Assembly (NCBI GenBank): GCA_913060665.1
Contig: CAJXUY010000011.1
Location: forward strand, 62,001 to 126,000
Source of the DNA: an uncultured Oleiphilaceae bacterium
GTDB lineage: Bacteria > Pseudomonadota > Gammaproteobacteria > Pseudomonadales > Oleiphilaceae
Direction: 5' to 3'
Length of the DNA stretch: 64,000 bases
Shown here one piece after another: positions 45,373 to 55,054 of this stretch. The position numbers and the translations under genes are program-made. Under the pieces are notes generated by a model. The model was not told the DNA's origin. It saw only the letters and a program-made list of their open reading frames with translations, and did not search any database. The stretch's first letter is position 1; every line of letters begins with the position of its first letter.

Positions 45373-47192
45373 TGTCTGACGAACTGTTATCTTTTTACGA
45401 AAAAGAGCTCGCCTTTTTACGACAATCCGGCGCTGAATTTGCTAAGGCTCACCCTAAAATTGCAGGCCGCTTACGAATCAGCGATGATGTTGTAGAAGAC
45501 CCTCATGTATCCAGGTTGCTAGAAGGGGTCGCCTACCTTAACGCACGAATCCAGAAAAAACTCGAAGACGACTTCCCTGGTTATTCAGACGCCCTGCTCA
45601 CCAACCTCTACCCTCACTATCTGCGGCCCATTCCATCAATGTCTATTGTTCAGTTTCAGCCGGAGAATGACCTTGATGCCGTCATGAAGATTCCAAAATC
45701 CTCATTGATAGAAAGTAGCGCGTTTCATGGTAAAACCTGTCAATTCCAAACAGCTTATGCAACGGACCTTATCCCCGTTAAAGTGACTAAGGCCCGATTA
45801 CAAGAGCGGCCTTTTGTTACGCCCGGAGCTAAAGATATTCAAGGGGCTGAAGGCGTAATACACATTCAACTTGAATCGCTAACCCCTGAAGTAAACTTTA
45901 ACGATCTGCAGTTCGAACACCTTCGATTCCACTTAAAAGGTCAAACTCAACGAATATACTCCCTCTACGAGCTCATACTCAATCAAACAGAGCAAATCGT
46001 AGTCTCAACCGAGGGCGGAGGCTATAAACTGGTTAAGCCATCCCGCATACGTTCAGTTGGGTTTGCAGAAAACGAAGGACTACTACCTTATCCTGCCCAG
46101 TCTTTTATCGGTTACCGTTTACTAACCGAATTTATGACCTTTCCAGAGAAGTTCCTGTTTTTTGATTTATGTGATGTGAAAAAGTGGCTACCTCAAAACA
46201 CGAACAAGATTGACCTATACATCTACACTAAAACCGGCGATCAAGAATTAGAGCGACACCTTACCGAAAACTATTTTGCACTCAATTGCGTTCCGGTGGT
46301 TAACCTATTCCCTCATAGAGCCGAGCCAATTTCCCTGGAGCATGAACATTACAATTATCGTGTTGTTCCCGATGCACGCTTCCCTGAGCACTACGAAGTA
46401 TACTCTATAGACAAAGTGGTAGGACTCACCGGAGATGGTAAAAAAACTGAGTACAAGCCTTTCTATGGTCTCAATCACAGCGATATTCAACGCCATGAAC
46501 AACGCTTTTGGCAAGGCGATAGAGTGTCGACTAATGATGGTGCGCTTGGGAATGAGCCTGGTTCTGAAATAGATATCTCTCTTGTTGACCTGAATTTTAA
46601 TCCAGTAGAAGCAGATGATGAAACTATTACGCTCAGCACCCATTGCTTCAACCGAAACACCCCTGAAAAATTACCTTTCGGGGGTGGGCAGCCTCACTTT
46701 AAATTTGTCGACCTCGGAATAGCATTAAAAGGGATTGACACCTTAACTAGAGTCACCAATACCATTAGACCTCCGCAAGGTAACGGTGCTCGATGGCGAC
46801 TAATATCCCATTTGTCGCTTAATCATTTATCGCTACATGGCGAGAATGCGACAGAACGATTAAAGGAAATATTATCGCTTTATGACTTTGCTGACACCGC
46901 AGCTAGCCGCGCTCTAATAAACTCTATTCAATCCCTTCAAACTCGCTCCATCACGGCCCCCATAACATTACATGGGCGAACGGCTATTTGTAGAGGGACT
47001 GAGATCGAAATTTCACTAGATGAGTCGTTACTCTCTGGTAGCAGTGTTTTTCTTTTTTCAATGGTATTGCAACAGTTCTTCTCAATGTACTGTTCAATTA
47101 ATTCATTCACCCGCTTAATCGTACGATTAAAAGGTAAAACCGAGGCATATAAAATATGGCCACCGAGAATCGGCGAAAAAGCACTGATTTAA
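45372..47192 (+). CDS. tssF: T6SS baseplate protein TssF
   Basis: 606 residues, family length. Markers: LLSFYEKELAFLRQSGAEFA, HPKIAGRLRIS, DPHVSRLLEGVAYLNARIQK, DDFPGYSDALLTNLYPHYLR. Two TssF and one TssG form the wedge core with TssE. It overlaps tssG by 37 bases, indicating coupled translation. Confidence 0.97.
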   Translation: MSDELLSFYEKELAFLRQSGAEFAKAHPKIAGRLRISDDVVEDPHVSRLLEGVAYLNARIQKKLEDDFPGYSDALLTNLYPHYLRPIPSMSIVQFQPENDLDAVMKIPKSSLIESSAFHGKTCQFQTAYATDLIPVKVTKARLQERPFVTPGAKDIQGAEGVIHIQLESLTPEVNFNDLQFEHLRFHLKGQTQRIYSLYELILNQTEQIVVSTEGGGYKLVKPSRIRSVGFAENEGLLPYPAQSFIGYRLLTEFMTFPEKFLFFDLCDVKKWLPQNTNKIDLYIYTKTGDQELERHLTENYFALNCVPVVNLFPHRAEPISLEHEHYNYRVVPDARFPEHYEVYSIDKVVGLTGDGKKTEYKPFYGLNHSDIQRHEQRFWQGDRVSTNDGALGNEPGSEIDISLVDLNFNPVEADDETITLSTHCFNRNTPEKLPFGGGQPHFKFVDLGIALKGIDTLTRVTNTIRPPQGNGARWRLISHLSLNHLSLHGENATERLKEILSLYDFADTAASRALINSIQSLQTRSITAPITLHGRTAICRGTEIEISLDESLLSGSSVFLFSMVLQQFFSMYCSINSFTRLIVRLKGKTEAYKIWPPRIGEKALI

Positions 47193-48280
47193 TAGAAAAA
47201 ATCGAGTCCCAACCTTGGCGATTCGATTTTTTCCAATTAGTTTCGCTCATTGAACAGGAAGCACAAACCCGTGATGGCACAGCCCAAGATGTGGGTGAGT
47301 TTTCACCCGTAAATAATGAGTCAGTAAAGTTTAGGAGTAACCCAAATCTTAACTTTGAACCTGCGCCCGTTCAAATGGTTAAACGCCAGAGTACGCCGAA
47401 GGAACTAAACCCAAACAACTCTACCAACCAACAGTGGAAGTTAGATGTTAACTTTTGGGGGCTAAACGGAAACGCAGGCGTACTTCCATTTCATTACTCT
47501 GAGCTTGTTATTAGCCGTTTACGGGCAAAAGATTATGGTTTAAAAGATTTTCTCGACATTTTTAATCACCGAACACTATCACTGTTTTATCGCTCATGGC
47601 TGAAGCACCGACCATGGCTAAAGCACCAGAACAAAACAGTAAAGATTTCAAAGTACAAGGTTAATTGGCATCAGGAGATGCTAAAAGGGTTAACAGGGCT
47701 ATCCAACGAGCCAAATGCGGCTTTTAATAAACCTGAAGGTGCATGGCTCAACTACGCAGGCTTTGGAGCCAGCCAAGTCTGTAACCCCTCAATACTAAAA
47801 CATGCGATCCGTCATCATTTTGGTTTATCGGTACATATCAAAGAATTCAAAGGACAATGGGAACAATTACCCCAAGATGTCAGAACTAGGCTAGCTGATA
47901 AAAAGTCCAACGGCATTAACAACTCATTAGGAAGAAATGCCCTCTTAGGTAAACGTTGTTGGTGCGCACAAAATCGTTTTGAAATTGAGATCATAGACAT
48001 TGAGTACGAACAGTTTATGAATTTCTCACCAGGCTCCAAAAGACTTAATGCTCTTTATGAATTAATAAAATTTAAAGTAGGAACAGAGCTCGACTTTGAT
48101 CTAACGTTAAAGATTAAGGCGAGTCGATTAAAAACCGCCAGTTTTGGCCCGGTAAATAAACCACAATTAGGCTGGAACTCGCGTTTAAAAAGCCGAAAAC
48201 CATCTGACAATATTATAAAAATCAGTGTTTCAAAACACGGAATGCGTCGATTAGCAACAGAGCAGAAACTGACAGGATAA
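47156..48280 (+). CDS. tssG: T6SS baseplate protein TssG
   Basis: 374 residues. Typical start IESQPWRFDFFQLVSLIEQE, then VKFRSNPNLNFEPAPVQ and NFWGLNGNAGVLPFHYSELV, and the RLNALYELIKFKVGTELDFD end. The long overlap with tssF is unusual in extent but the ATG at 47156 is the only start that keeps the conserved N-terminus with some margin. Followed 6 bases later by tssH. Confidence 0.95.
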   Translation: MATENRRKSTDLIEKIESQPWRFDFFQLVSLIEQEAQTRDGTAQDVGEFSPVNNESVKFRSNPNLNFEPAPVQMVKRQSTPKELNPNNSTNQQWKLDVNFWGLNGNAGVLPFHYSELVISRLRAKDYGLKDFLDIFNHRTLSLFYRSWLKHRPWLKHQNKTVKISKYKVNWHQEMLKGLTGLSNEPNAAFNKPEGAWLNYAGFGASQVCNPSILKHAIRHHFGLSVHIKEFKGQWEQLPQDVRTRLADKKSNGINNSLGRNALLGKRCWCAQNRFEIEIIDIEYEQFMNFSPGSKRLNALYELIKFKVGTELDFDLTLKIKASRLKTASFGPVNKPQLGWNSRLKSRKPSDNIIKISVSKHGMRRLATEQKLTG

Positions 48281-48286
48281 TAAAGA

Positions 48287-50965
48287 ATGTTCAACGTTAA
48301 TTTAAAAGCACTAGTTGAAAGGATGAACCCTACACTCAAAGACGCACTGGATAATGCAGCCGGCTTATGTCTGAATAAGGGTCATTACAATATTGAAATT
48401 GAGCACTGGCTACAAAAGATACTTGAAAAGTCAGATACTGATGCTGAAAAAGTCATTAGCCACTTTGGAGGCAATGTGGGCAAAGTCCTTTCTGAGTTAA
48501 CCACTGCTTTAGATAAACTAAAGTCAGGCAACACCAGAACGCCTTCACTGTCACAAACACTTCAGGAATCAACTAAGTATGCCTGGATGATTGCTTCGGT
48601 CGATATGTCACACGGCAGTATCAGCTCAGGACACCTACTTGCAGCAGTACTTAATGATGACTCATTAAGAAGACAGCTGGTCGAATCTGCCCCTAGCCTC
48701 AACCAAATACCCTCTGAGGATGTGCGAGCTATAGTTCAGACAACATTTGGTACTACGACTGAATCCAGGCACGAATCACGTACGCCTGCTGTTGAAGGCG
48801 AAGCCCCCATGCCTGGCGCAACGGGTGGTTCAGCCTTAAGTAAATTTACAGTAAACTTGACAGAAAGAGCAAAAAATAACGAGATTGATCCCGTGCTTGG
48901 GCGCGACTCAGAGATCAGACAATGTATAGACATCCTTACCCGCCGTCGCCAAAACAACCCCATTTTCACAGGTGAGGCGGGAGTTGGTAAGACGGCTGTA
49001 GTCGAAGGGCTTGCCTTGCGCATTGCAAATGATGATGTACCAACACCACTAAAAGGTGTCGCCATTCACTCTTTAGACCTTGGTTTACTGCAGGCAGGAG
49101 CAAGTGTTAAAGGTGAATTTGAAAACCGATTAAAGTCGGTTATTGAAGAGGTAAAGGCCTCTCCGGCCCCCATCATTATGTTCATTGATGAGGCCCATAC
49201 ACTTATTGGTGCAGGAGGAAAAGAAGGGCAAGGAGATGCAGCCAATTTACTTAAGCCGGCTCTTGCCAGAGGTGAGTTACGCACTATCGCCGCCACTACA
49301 TGGGCAGAATACAAAAAATATTTTGAGCGTGACCCTGCATTAACTCGTCGCTTTCAAGTCGTTAAAGTTGAAGAACCCACAGAGTCTGTCGCCATCGATA
49401 TGATGAGAGGTATCTCAACCTCACTACAGCATCACCACAAAGTTAGAATTTCTGATGATGCAATCATACAAGCAGTTAAACTATCAGCACGTTATATCCC
49501 CGGAAGACAGCTCCCAGACAAATCAGTCAGCTTGCTCGACACTGCAGCCGCCCGAGTAGCGTTAAGCCTAAGCGCTACACCGTCAATAATCGAAGACACT
49601 CGACGTCGCATTCAACAACTTGACACCAATCTCGCAATGTTGAACCAAGAAAATGCCTCTACTGGCCTTTGCGAAGAACAAATAACAGAGGCAGAAACCG
49701 AAAAAGCAACGGCATTGCTTGAACTAGAAGCACAAGAGCAACAACTGGAAAAAGAAAAGCTCATAATAGAACAAATTCGCGCTATTCGAGATGACATTGA
49801 AACGGACTATTTTGCTAGCACAAAAGCTCCAGATGACAGTGAAGAAAACGAAGGTCGCCTCTCCCCTGAACAACTGTCAGAACTACAGAAAAAGTTGAAG
49901 TCTCTCGATAATGAGTTGGCTGAGATTCAACAGGAATGCCCCTTGATGCAACCCCACGTTGATGGCCAAGCAGTCGCTGATGTTGTTGCTAACTGGACAG
50001 GCATCCCTGTTGGGAAAATGGTTGGTGACGAAATCAACGCGATACTAGAATTAAAAGATCAGTTGGAAGACCGAGTGATTGGTCAATCACATGCATTGGA
50101 GGCCATCTCACAAGCTATTCGCACATCCAGGGCGGGGTTAACAGACCCAAGAAAACCTATAGGGGTTTTTATGATGGTTGGGTCCAGCGGTGTAGGCAAA
50201 ACAGAAACAGCTTTGGCGCTTGCTGATACGCTCTTCGGGGGAGAACAAAACATCACCGTTATCAATATGTCTGAATTCAAAGAAGAACATAAAGTATCAA
50301 TGTTGCTCGGTTCCCCTCCGGGTTATGTCGGCTACGGCGAAGGCGGTGTTCTGACTGAAGCAGCAAGACGTAAACCTTACTCTGTCATTCTACTTGATGA
50401 AATGGAGAAAGCTCACCCGGGTGTTCAGGATGTGTTCTATAACCTCTTTGATAAGGGTACGATTAAAGATGGTGAAGGCCGAGATATCGATTTTAAGAAT
50501 ACTGTAATCATTATGACTTCAAATGCAGGGGAGCAAGCTATTCGGGCCATTTGCGCGCAAGGTGAAGAAAGACCAGACCCTGAAGTGCTTTTGGATAGCA
50601 TGCGTCCAGAGCTACTGAAGTCGTTTAAGCCAGCTTTTCTTGGGCGAGCCAATGTCATCACCTACTACCCGCTTGATGATGAGAACCTTATGAAGATCTG
50701 TAAGATCAACATGAACCGAATTGAAAAGCGAATCCGGGAACATTACAGCGCTGAGTTTAGCTATGATGAAGATGTTATCCTTCATATCGTCGCCAGGAGC
50801 CAGGAAGTAGATACAGGCGCACGTAACATTGAAACTATCCTTAATAGGTCACTATTACCTGAACTTGCGGCTGAGTGTTTAGGGCGAATGGCTGAGGGCG
50901 AATCAATAAATAAGGTCCATATAAACGTCAACGACCAAGATATGTTTAACTACCAGATCAGTTAA
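48287..50965 (+). CDS. tssH: T6SS sheath-disassembly ATPase TssH (ClpV)
   Basis: 892 residues. Clp N domain about 10-160 (SQTLQESTKYAWMIAS), AAA1 with Walker A GEAGVGKT near residue 229 and MFIDEAHTLIGAGG, a coiled-coil middle about 430-530, AAA2 with Walker A GSSGVGKT near 632 and VILLDEMEKAHP. It recycles contracted sheaths by unfolding TssC. ATG follows AGGATAAT. Last core gene of the plus-strand run. Confidence 0.97.
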   Translation: MFNVNLKALVERMNPTLKDALDNAAGLCLNKGHYNIEIEHWLQKILEKSDTDAEKVISHFGGNVGKVLSELTTALDKLKSGNTRTPSLSQTLQESTKYAWMIASVDMSHGSISSGHLLAAVLNDDSLRRQLVESAPSLNQIPSEDVRAIVQTTFGTTTESRHESRTPAVEGEAPMPGATGGSALSKFTVNLTERAKNNEIDPVLGRDSEIRQCIDILTRRRQNNPIFTGEAGVGKTAVVEGLALRIANDDVPTPLKGVAIHSLDLGLLQAGASVKGEFENRLKSVIEEVKASPAPIIMFIDEAHTLIGAGGKEGQGDAANLLKPALARGELRTIAATTWAEYKKYFERDPALTRRFQVVKVEEPTESVAIDMMRGISTSLQHHHKVRISDDAIIQAVKLSARYIPGRQLPDKSVSLLDTAAARVALSLSATPSIIEDTRRRIQQLDTNLAMLNQENASTGLCEEQITEAETEKATALLELEAQEQQLEKEKLIIEQIRAIRDDIETDYFASTKAPDDSEENEGRLSPEQLSELQKKLKSLDNELAEIQQECPLMQPHVDGQAVADVVANWTGIPVGKMVGDEINAILELKDQLEDRVIGQSHALEAISQAIRTSRAGLTDPRKPIGVFMMVGSSGVGKTETALALADTLFGGEQNITVINMSEFKEEHKVSMLLGSPPGYVGYGEGGVLTEAARRKPYSVILLDEMEKAHPGVQDVFYNLFDKGTIKDGEGRDIDFKNTVIIMTSNAGEQAIRAICAQGEERPDPEVLLDSMRPELLKSFKPAFLGRANVITYYPLDDENLMKICKINMNRIEKRIREHYSAEFSYDEDVILHIVARSQEVDTGARNIETILNRSLLPELAAECLGRMAEGESINKVHINVNDQDMFNYQIS

Positions 50966-50993
50966 ATCATACTTTTGTAGTTAAGTAGCAAAC

Positions 50994-51033
50994 AAATATG
51001 TAGTTGGACAACAATCTACCCAATTACATATTT
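50994..51033 (+). repeat. Inverted repeat between tssH and the REP-type transposase gene
   Basis: Fourteen-base arms (50994-51007 AAATATGTAGTTGG; 51020-51033 CCAATTACATATTT) pair fully if one G-U is allowed, with a 12-base loop. It may end tssH transcripts, though no T-run follows, or be a REP-like target of the adjacent transposase. Confidence 0.5.
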
Positions 51034-51068
51034 CTGAAATAAGTTTTATTAGACAATAGTGAACCTAT

Positions 51069-51770
51069 ATGGCTCGTAAACCCCGCTTCAATTTAAAAGA
51101 TCATCCACAATATATTATGCAGCGAGGTCATAACCGTCTCCCATGTTTTTTTGACAAGGATGACTACGGCTACTTTCTTGATTGTTTAGAAAAAGCCTCA
51201 CGGCAGTATCAATGTGAGGTTCATGCCTACACACTGCTAGAGACTGAAATACACATTCTCGCCACTCCAAGGATTCAGGGCGGAGTATCACAAATGATGC
51301 AATCACTCGGTAGACGTTATGTGCAGTACATAAACCACAAATACCATCGCAGTGGCACATTATGGGAAGGTCGATACAAGTCGAGCCTATTAGAAGCAGC
51401 AGGTTACCTGATAACCTGCTACCGGTATATTGAATGTCTCGCAGTGGAAAGGGGTCTCGCCGACTCCGTCGATAAATATTTATGGTCCAGCTACTTAAAC
51501 CATGCTCAAGGAGTCGATAGTACGTTACTAACCGCACACTCAATGTTCAGAGAGTTGGGTGAAGATGAAGAGACATCGCGCGAACAATATAGAGAACTAT
51601 TTCGCTATGAAATCGACCCGGGCACTAAAAAACATATAAACGAAACGTTAAACTTAGAATTAGTTCTCGGCGGCGACCTGTTTAAAAGCCGCATTCAAAA
51701 TTTGGTAGATCGTCCTGTTCGGCCATTAAAGCGCGGCCGACCTCCCAAAAGCAAAGAGTGGGAAGCATAG
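51069..51770 (+). CDS. REP-associated Y1-type transposase, HUH motif degenerate
   Basis: 233 residues of the RAYT/TnpA-REP family: N-terminal MARKPRFNLKDHPQYIMQRG, the core GRRYVQYINHKYHRSGTLWE with Tyr84, and a basic C-terminal RPLKRGRPPKS tail. The metal-binding HUH motif, normally N-H-V-H in a MPNHVHLL context, reads LETEIHIL here: Glu60 replaces the first His. The enzyme may thus be inactive or bind metal differently. Such genes are often domesticated. It sits between tssH and the FHA-GGDEF gene (7 bases to the latter), so it may be co-transcribed with T6SS genes. Confidence 0.87.
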   Translation: MARKPRFNLKDHPQYIMQRGHNRLPCFFDKDDYGYFLDCLEKASRQYQCEVHAYTLLETEIHILATPRIQGGVSQMMQSLGRRYVQYINHKYHRSGTLWEGRYKSSLLEAAGYLITCYRYIECLAVERGLADSVDKYLWSSYLNHAQGVDSTLLTAHSMFRELGEDEETSREQYRELFRYEIDPGTKKHINETLNLELVLGGDLFKSRIQNLVDRPVRPLKRGRPPKSKEWEA

Positions 51771-51777
51771 AAATTAA

Positions 51778-52734
51778 ATGTACCATCCAAATGAGGCTAT
51801 GGTCGCAATGAAACAGAATGACCCCGTTGATCATGATCTAACTATCACCTATGTTGCAGAGGGTATAAAAAAAGTACTGACGACTACAGAAAATGAAGCA
51901 CTGGAAAAACCTGCGGCCCTATTGGCTATAGGAGGCGCACTCAATGGCACTATATTTGATTTGGAGAACAGTATGATCTCCGCAGGTCGGAGCCATAAAA
52001 ATCCGATTCGATTGGAATTTGTCGGGGTCTCTCGCTTTCATTTTAAACTCTACTGTATTAACAGCGACTGGTTTATAGAGGATACTAATTCCAAAAATGG
52101 TACTTATGTAAATAACCGCTCTATTGAAAAGCCCACACAGCTAAAAAAAGGCGATATCATCAAAGTGCTAAATTTTGCCTTTAAATATCTCCCCCAAGGT
52201 GACAATGAACGACTTGCTTACGACAAACTAAGCCTTGTAGCCAATACAGACAGGCATACAGGCTGCTTTAACAAATGTTACTTTAACGAGCAACTCGAAG
52301 AGGAAATTACAGCTTGCCGAATTACTCAGCAAGACCTAACGCTAATAATCTTTGATTTAGACCACTTCAAAGTACTCAATGACACATATGGACACGATGC
52401 CGGCGATTATATATTAAAAGAAATCGCTGATATTGTTCGCATTGGAGGGGTAAGAGACCAGGATGTGTTTGCCCGATACGGAGGAGAGGAGTTTGTTATA
52501 CTGCTTCCACAAACCAGCATCGTACAAGCGATGGATATTGCCGAACGCATTCGGGAACTAATTGCTGACTACGTATTTTGTTATGATTCAAAAAACATAT
52601 CGGTCACTGCATCATTAGGCGTTGCAGAGTATAGTAAAGATATAGTCACTGGAGCCGATCTATTCAAAAGAGCAGACAAGTCGGCCTACCGCTCCAAAAC
52701 GTTAGGCCGAAATAGAGTCTCCGCCTATACTTAA
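51778..52734 (+). CDS. FHA-GGDEF diguanylate cyclase
   Basis: 318 residues. FHA domain about 50-140 (SAGRSHKNPIRLE, VSRFHFK, EDTNSKNGTYVNNR) followed by a GGDEF domain about 150-318. The active site GGEEF (235-239) is intact and the inhibitory I-site RDQD (226-229) stands five residues before it, so c-di-GMP synthesis with product feedback is expected. The FHA domain would let phosphothreonine binding control activity. Soluble. Start is uncertain (ATG 51778 has no clear ribosome site; 51799 or 51808 are alternatives). It is the last gene of the T6SS block. Confidence 0.92.
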   Translation: MYHPNEAMVAMKQNDPVDHDLTITYVAEGIKKVLTTTENEALEKPAALLAIGGALNGTIFDLENSMISAGRSHKNPIRLEFVGVSRFHFKLYCINSDWFIEDTNSKNGTYVNNRSIEKPTQLKKGDIIKVLNFAFKYLPQGDNERLAYDKLSLVANTDRHTGCFNKCYFNEQLEEEITACRITQQDLTLIIFDLDHFKVLNDTYGHDAGDYILKEIADIVRIGGVRDQDVFARYGGEEFVILLPQTSIVQAMDIAERIRELIADYVFCYDSKNISVTASLGVAEYSKDIVTGADLFKRADKSAYRSKTLGRNRVSAYT

Positions 52735-52767
52735 AAATTCATTTATCCAGAAAAGTAATCCTTGGCT

Positions 52768-53034
52768 TTACGTGGACTCCTCTTTAATGCTCTTGATCAC
52801 TTTTATAGCTTTTTTACGCTGAGCTTTTATCAGTTCCAACTCATCTAGTAGCGGAGTTTTATCTTCGCTATCCCCTATTGATTCCAACTGTCGCTCAATC
52901 GCTTTAGTCCTGCCCTTCAATCGTTTAAGTACTTCCGTTATTTTTTCCTTCCGTTCGACCTGCTCTCGATAATCACTATCAAGAAACACCTTGATTTTAG
53001 TCAGCATTTTTTGGACCTTATGTTTATCTGGCAT
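52768..53034 (-). CDS. Small coiled-coil protein downstream of the Na/Pi symporter
   Basis: About 88 residues, nearly all charged helix (EKITEVLKRLKGRTKAIERQ, LIKAQRKKAIKVIKSIKEE), a likely coiled coil. ATG at 53034 has AAAGG at good spacing; the longer start at 53076 would overlap the upstream gene by 53 bases. With 53034 the overlap is 11 bases, so it is coupled to the Na/Pi gene. Family not recognised; perhaps a regulator of the transporter. Confidence 0.6.
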   Translation of the reverse strand: MPDKHKVQKMLTKIKVFLDSDYREQVERKEKITEVLKRLKGRTKAIERQLESIGDSEDKTPLLDELELIKAQRKKAIKVIKSIKEEST

Positions 53035-54952
53035 CTTGTATACCTTTATCCTTTGATGATAAATCTGGCTTATCATCCCGCTGACCTATTTCTTCAATCA
53101 CCTCTGATATTTCACTCGCATCTAGGGTCAACTCAGAATCTATCGCGCTATCGCCAGTCGATGAGGCACCTTGCAATAACTCTACCATCGTAATGAGTTT
53201 TTGCCCTACTGCATGAGCATAGTGAAAGTCGTTCATCAAGGACGTCACCACACTTCCTGGAATGGCCCCTTGCCGAATCAACTGGTCAAGCTCTCCGCTA
53301 CCCGCAACATCAGCCTTCTCTAAATGCACTCTTGCCCTATCAACCGACAACAAAGACCCTTTATCTGGGCGATTTCTAATGAGTGTTATCTCACGAATGA
53401 GTTTGACAAGATCATGCCGCAAACGCTCATACTGTTCGATCACGCGAGTGTCGTCAGAGAACATCGAACGATGTAGGTTTTTCCTTAAATGCTTAATGTC
53501 CTTAAGAGCTTCCACTGCATTACGGCAGGCAGTTTTTAGCTCAAATACCAACCGATTCTGAGCTGGGCTCATTTGAGGCTGGGATTTGGCCGCAAATTCA
53601 ATAATGTCACTATAAACACCTTTTATTTCAGTTTTATATAAATCATCAATATTTTCACTAAATAGTTTTTTGTCAGATACAGTCATAATCGATTCAATAG
53701 GCTGGTCTGATTTAACCGCATCAAAATTACAGTAAAGACCATAGGTAATCACCGCTAGCACTCTATCAGCGAGATCATTCACTTCCTTAATAAGCACGTG
53801 TAACGCCGTATCAGGGTAGATCAATGATGCCGGCGCTAAGTGACGCGCTCGGCGCACTTCAGGCTGTGGTGCTGGAGTATCAGTAATAGCAGAAACACCA
53901 CTGGCGTTTTTCAAAAGTAACTCATTGGTACTCGCCTCTTCAGGCAACAGTTTTATCAACATCGTTTCGAGTCGTGTAATAAAAGGCAGCATAATTAACA
54001 CCCCCCCTACATTGAATAACGTGTGAAACAACGATAGCTTCAATGTAAAGTTATCATCTGCAATATCCAACAATAACGCTGTTTGATCTACCATGTGCTG
54101 CAATGGTGCAATAAGTATCAACGCCACAGCACCCGTAATGACGTTAAAAACCAAATGAGCCCCTGCTAGTCGTTTACCTTGAATATTAGCGCCCAATGCG
54201 CCCAGTATCGCTGTAACCGTCGTCCCCACATTGGCGCCAATCGCCAGTGCAAGGGCATTGGTATATTCCAGCTGACCCGACGATAACGCAGTGATCGTGA
54301 TCACTAACGTGGCATGACTAGACTGCATAATCACCGTTGCAGCCGCGCCCAGCAGAGTGTAAACCAATAGCCCTTTGATACCAGGAAGCGCATATAGCGT
54401 GAGATCGATATTGCCTCTAAAGGCATCAAACCCCTCTTTCATAAAGTGAATACCGAGGAACAAAAAACCCATCCCGGCCAAGATATAGCCAACGCCCTTT
54501 ATGGGTTTTGAACGCTGATAGACAAACAGGGCACCGAACACCAGCATTGGCATTGCATAGACTGAAATATTCACTTTCAGGCCTACGCCTGCTATCAACC
54601 AAGCCCCCGTGGTAGTACCAATATTGGCACCAAAGATAATGCCTATACCTTGGGATAACCCAATCAACCCCGCGGATAAAAAAGAGATGCTAATCACGGT
54701 GACTAATGAACTAGACTGCATTAAGCTGGTCGTTACAACGCCAAAGCCAATGCTCTTCCACAATCGGTCTGTTGTCGCTGCCAGCAATTTTTCAAGCACG
54801 CCTCCGGTAAAAATACGAAAACCGGAATCCAGCGATAGCATTCCAAACAAGAATATAGCGACTCCGGCGCAGATTGTTTGAAAGTCAGGACTCAACCAAA
54901 AACCATAACCAAGAATGATAATGATACTAGGCAAAAATATTCGTTTTAACAT
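53024..54952 (-). CDS. Na+/phosphate cotransporter (NptA/PhoU-domain type)
   Basis: 642 residues. Two inverted Na_Pi_cotrans repeats with the QSS signatures TSLMQSSSLVTVISISFLSA (about 77-96) and VIMQSSHATLVITITALSSG, with about nine membrane segments up to residue 325. The C-terminal 300 residues form a PhoU-like helical cytoplasmic part (ELKTACRNAVEALKDIKHLR). It imports inorganic phosphate with sodium, in keeping with a marine host. The start ATG is weakly supplied. Divergent from the cardiolipin synthase gene. Confidence 0.92.
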   Translation of the reverse strand: MLKRIFLPSIIIILGYGFWLSPDFQTICAGVAIFLFGMLSLDSGFRIFTGGVLEKLLAATTDRLWKSIGFGVVTTSLMQSSSLVTVISISFLSAGLIGLSQGIGIIFGANIGTTTGAWLIAGVGLKVNISVYAMPMLVFGALFVYQRSKPIKGVGYILAGMGFLFLGIHFMKEGFDAFRGNIDLTLYALPGIKGLLVYTLLGAAATVIMQSSHATLVITITALSSGQLEYTNALALAIGANVGTTVTAILGALGANIQGKRLAGAHLVFNVITGAVALILIAPLQHMVDQTALLLDIADDNFTLKLSLFHTLFNVGGVLIMLPFITRLETMLIKLLPEEASTNELLLKNASGVSAITDTPAPQPEVRRARHLAPASLIYPDTALHVLIKEVNDLADRVLAVITYGLYCNFDAVKSDQPIESIMTVSDKKLFSENIDDLYKTEIKGVYSDIIEFAAKSQPQMSPAQNRLVFELKTACRNAVEALKDIKHLRKNLHRSMFSDDTRVIEQYERLRHDLVKLIREITLIRNRPDKGSLLSVDRARVHLEKADVAGSGELDQLIRQGAIPGSVVTSLMNDFHYAHAVGQKLITMVELLQGASSTGDSAIDSELTLDASEISEVIEEIGQRDDKPDLSSKDKGIQDAR

Positions 54953-55054
54953 AGACTAAGCAGCAACTAAGAGTAAACACAGAGTTTACTTAAGAGTAGC
55001 AGTTATCTCCTCTGTTGTTTTGCGCCATAACAAGAATATTGAACTGGAATAAAA

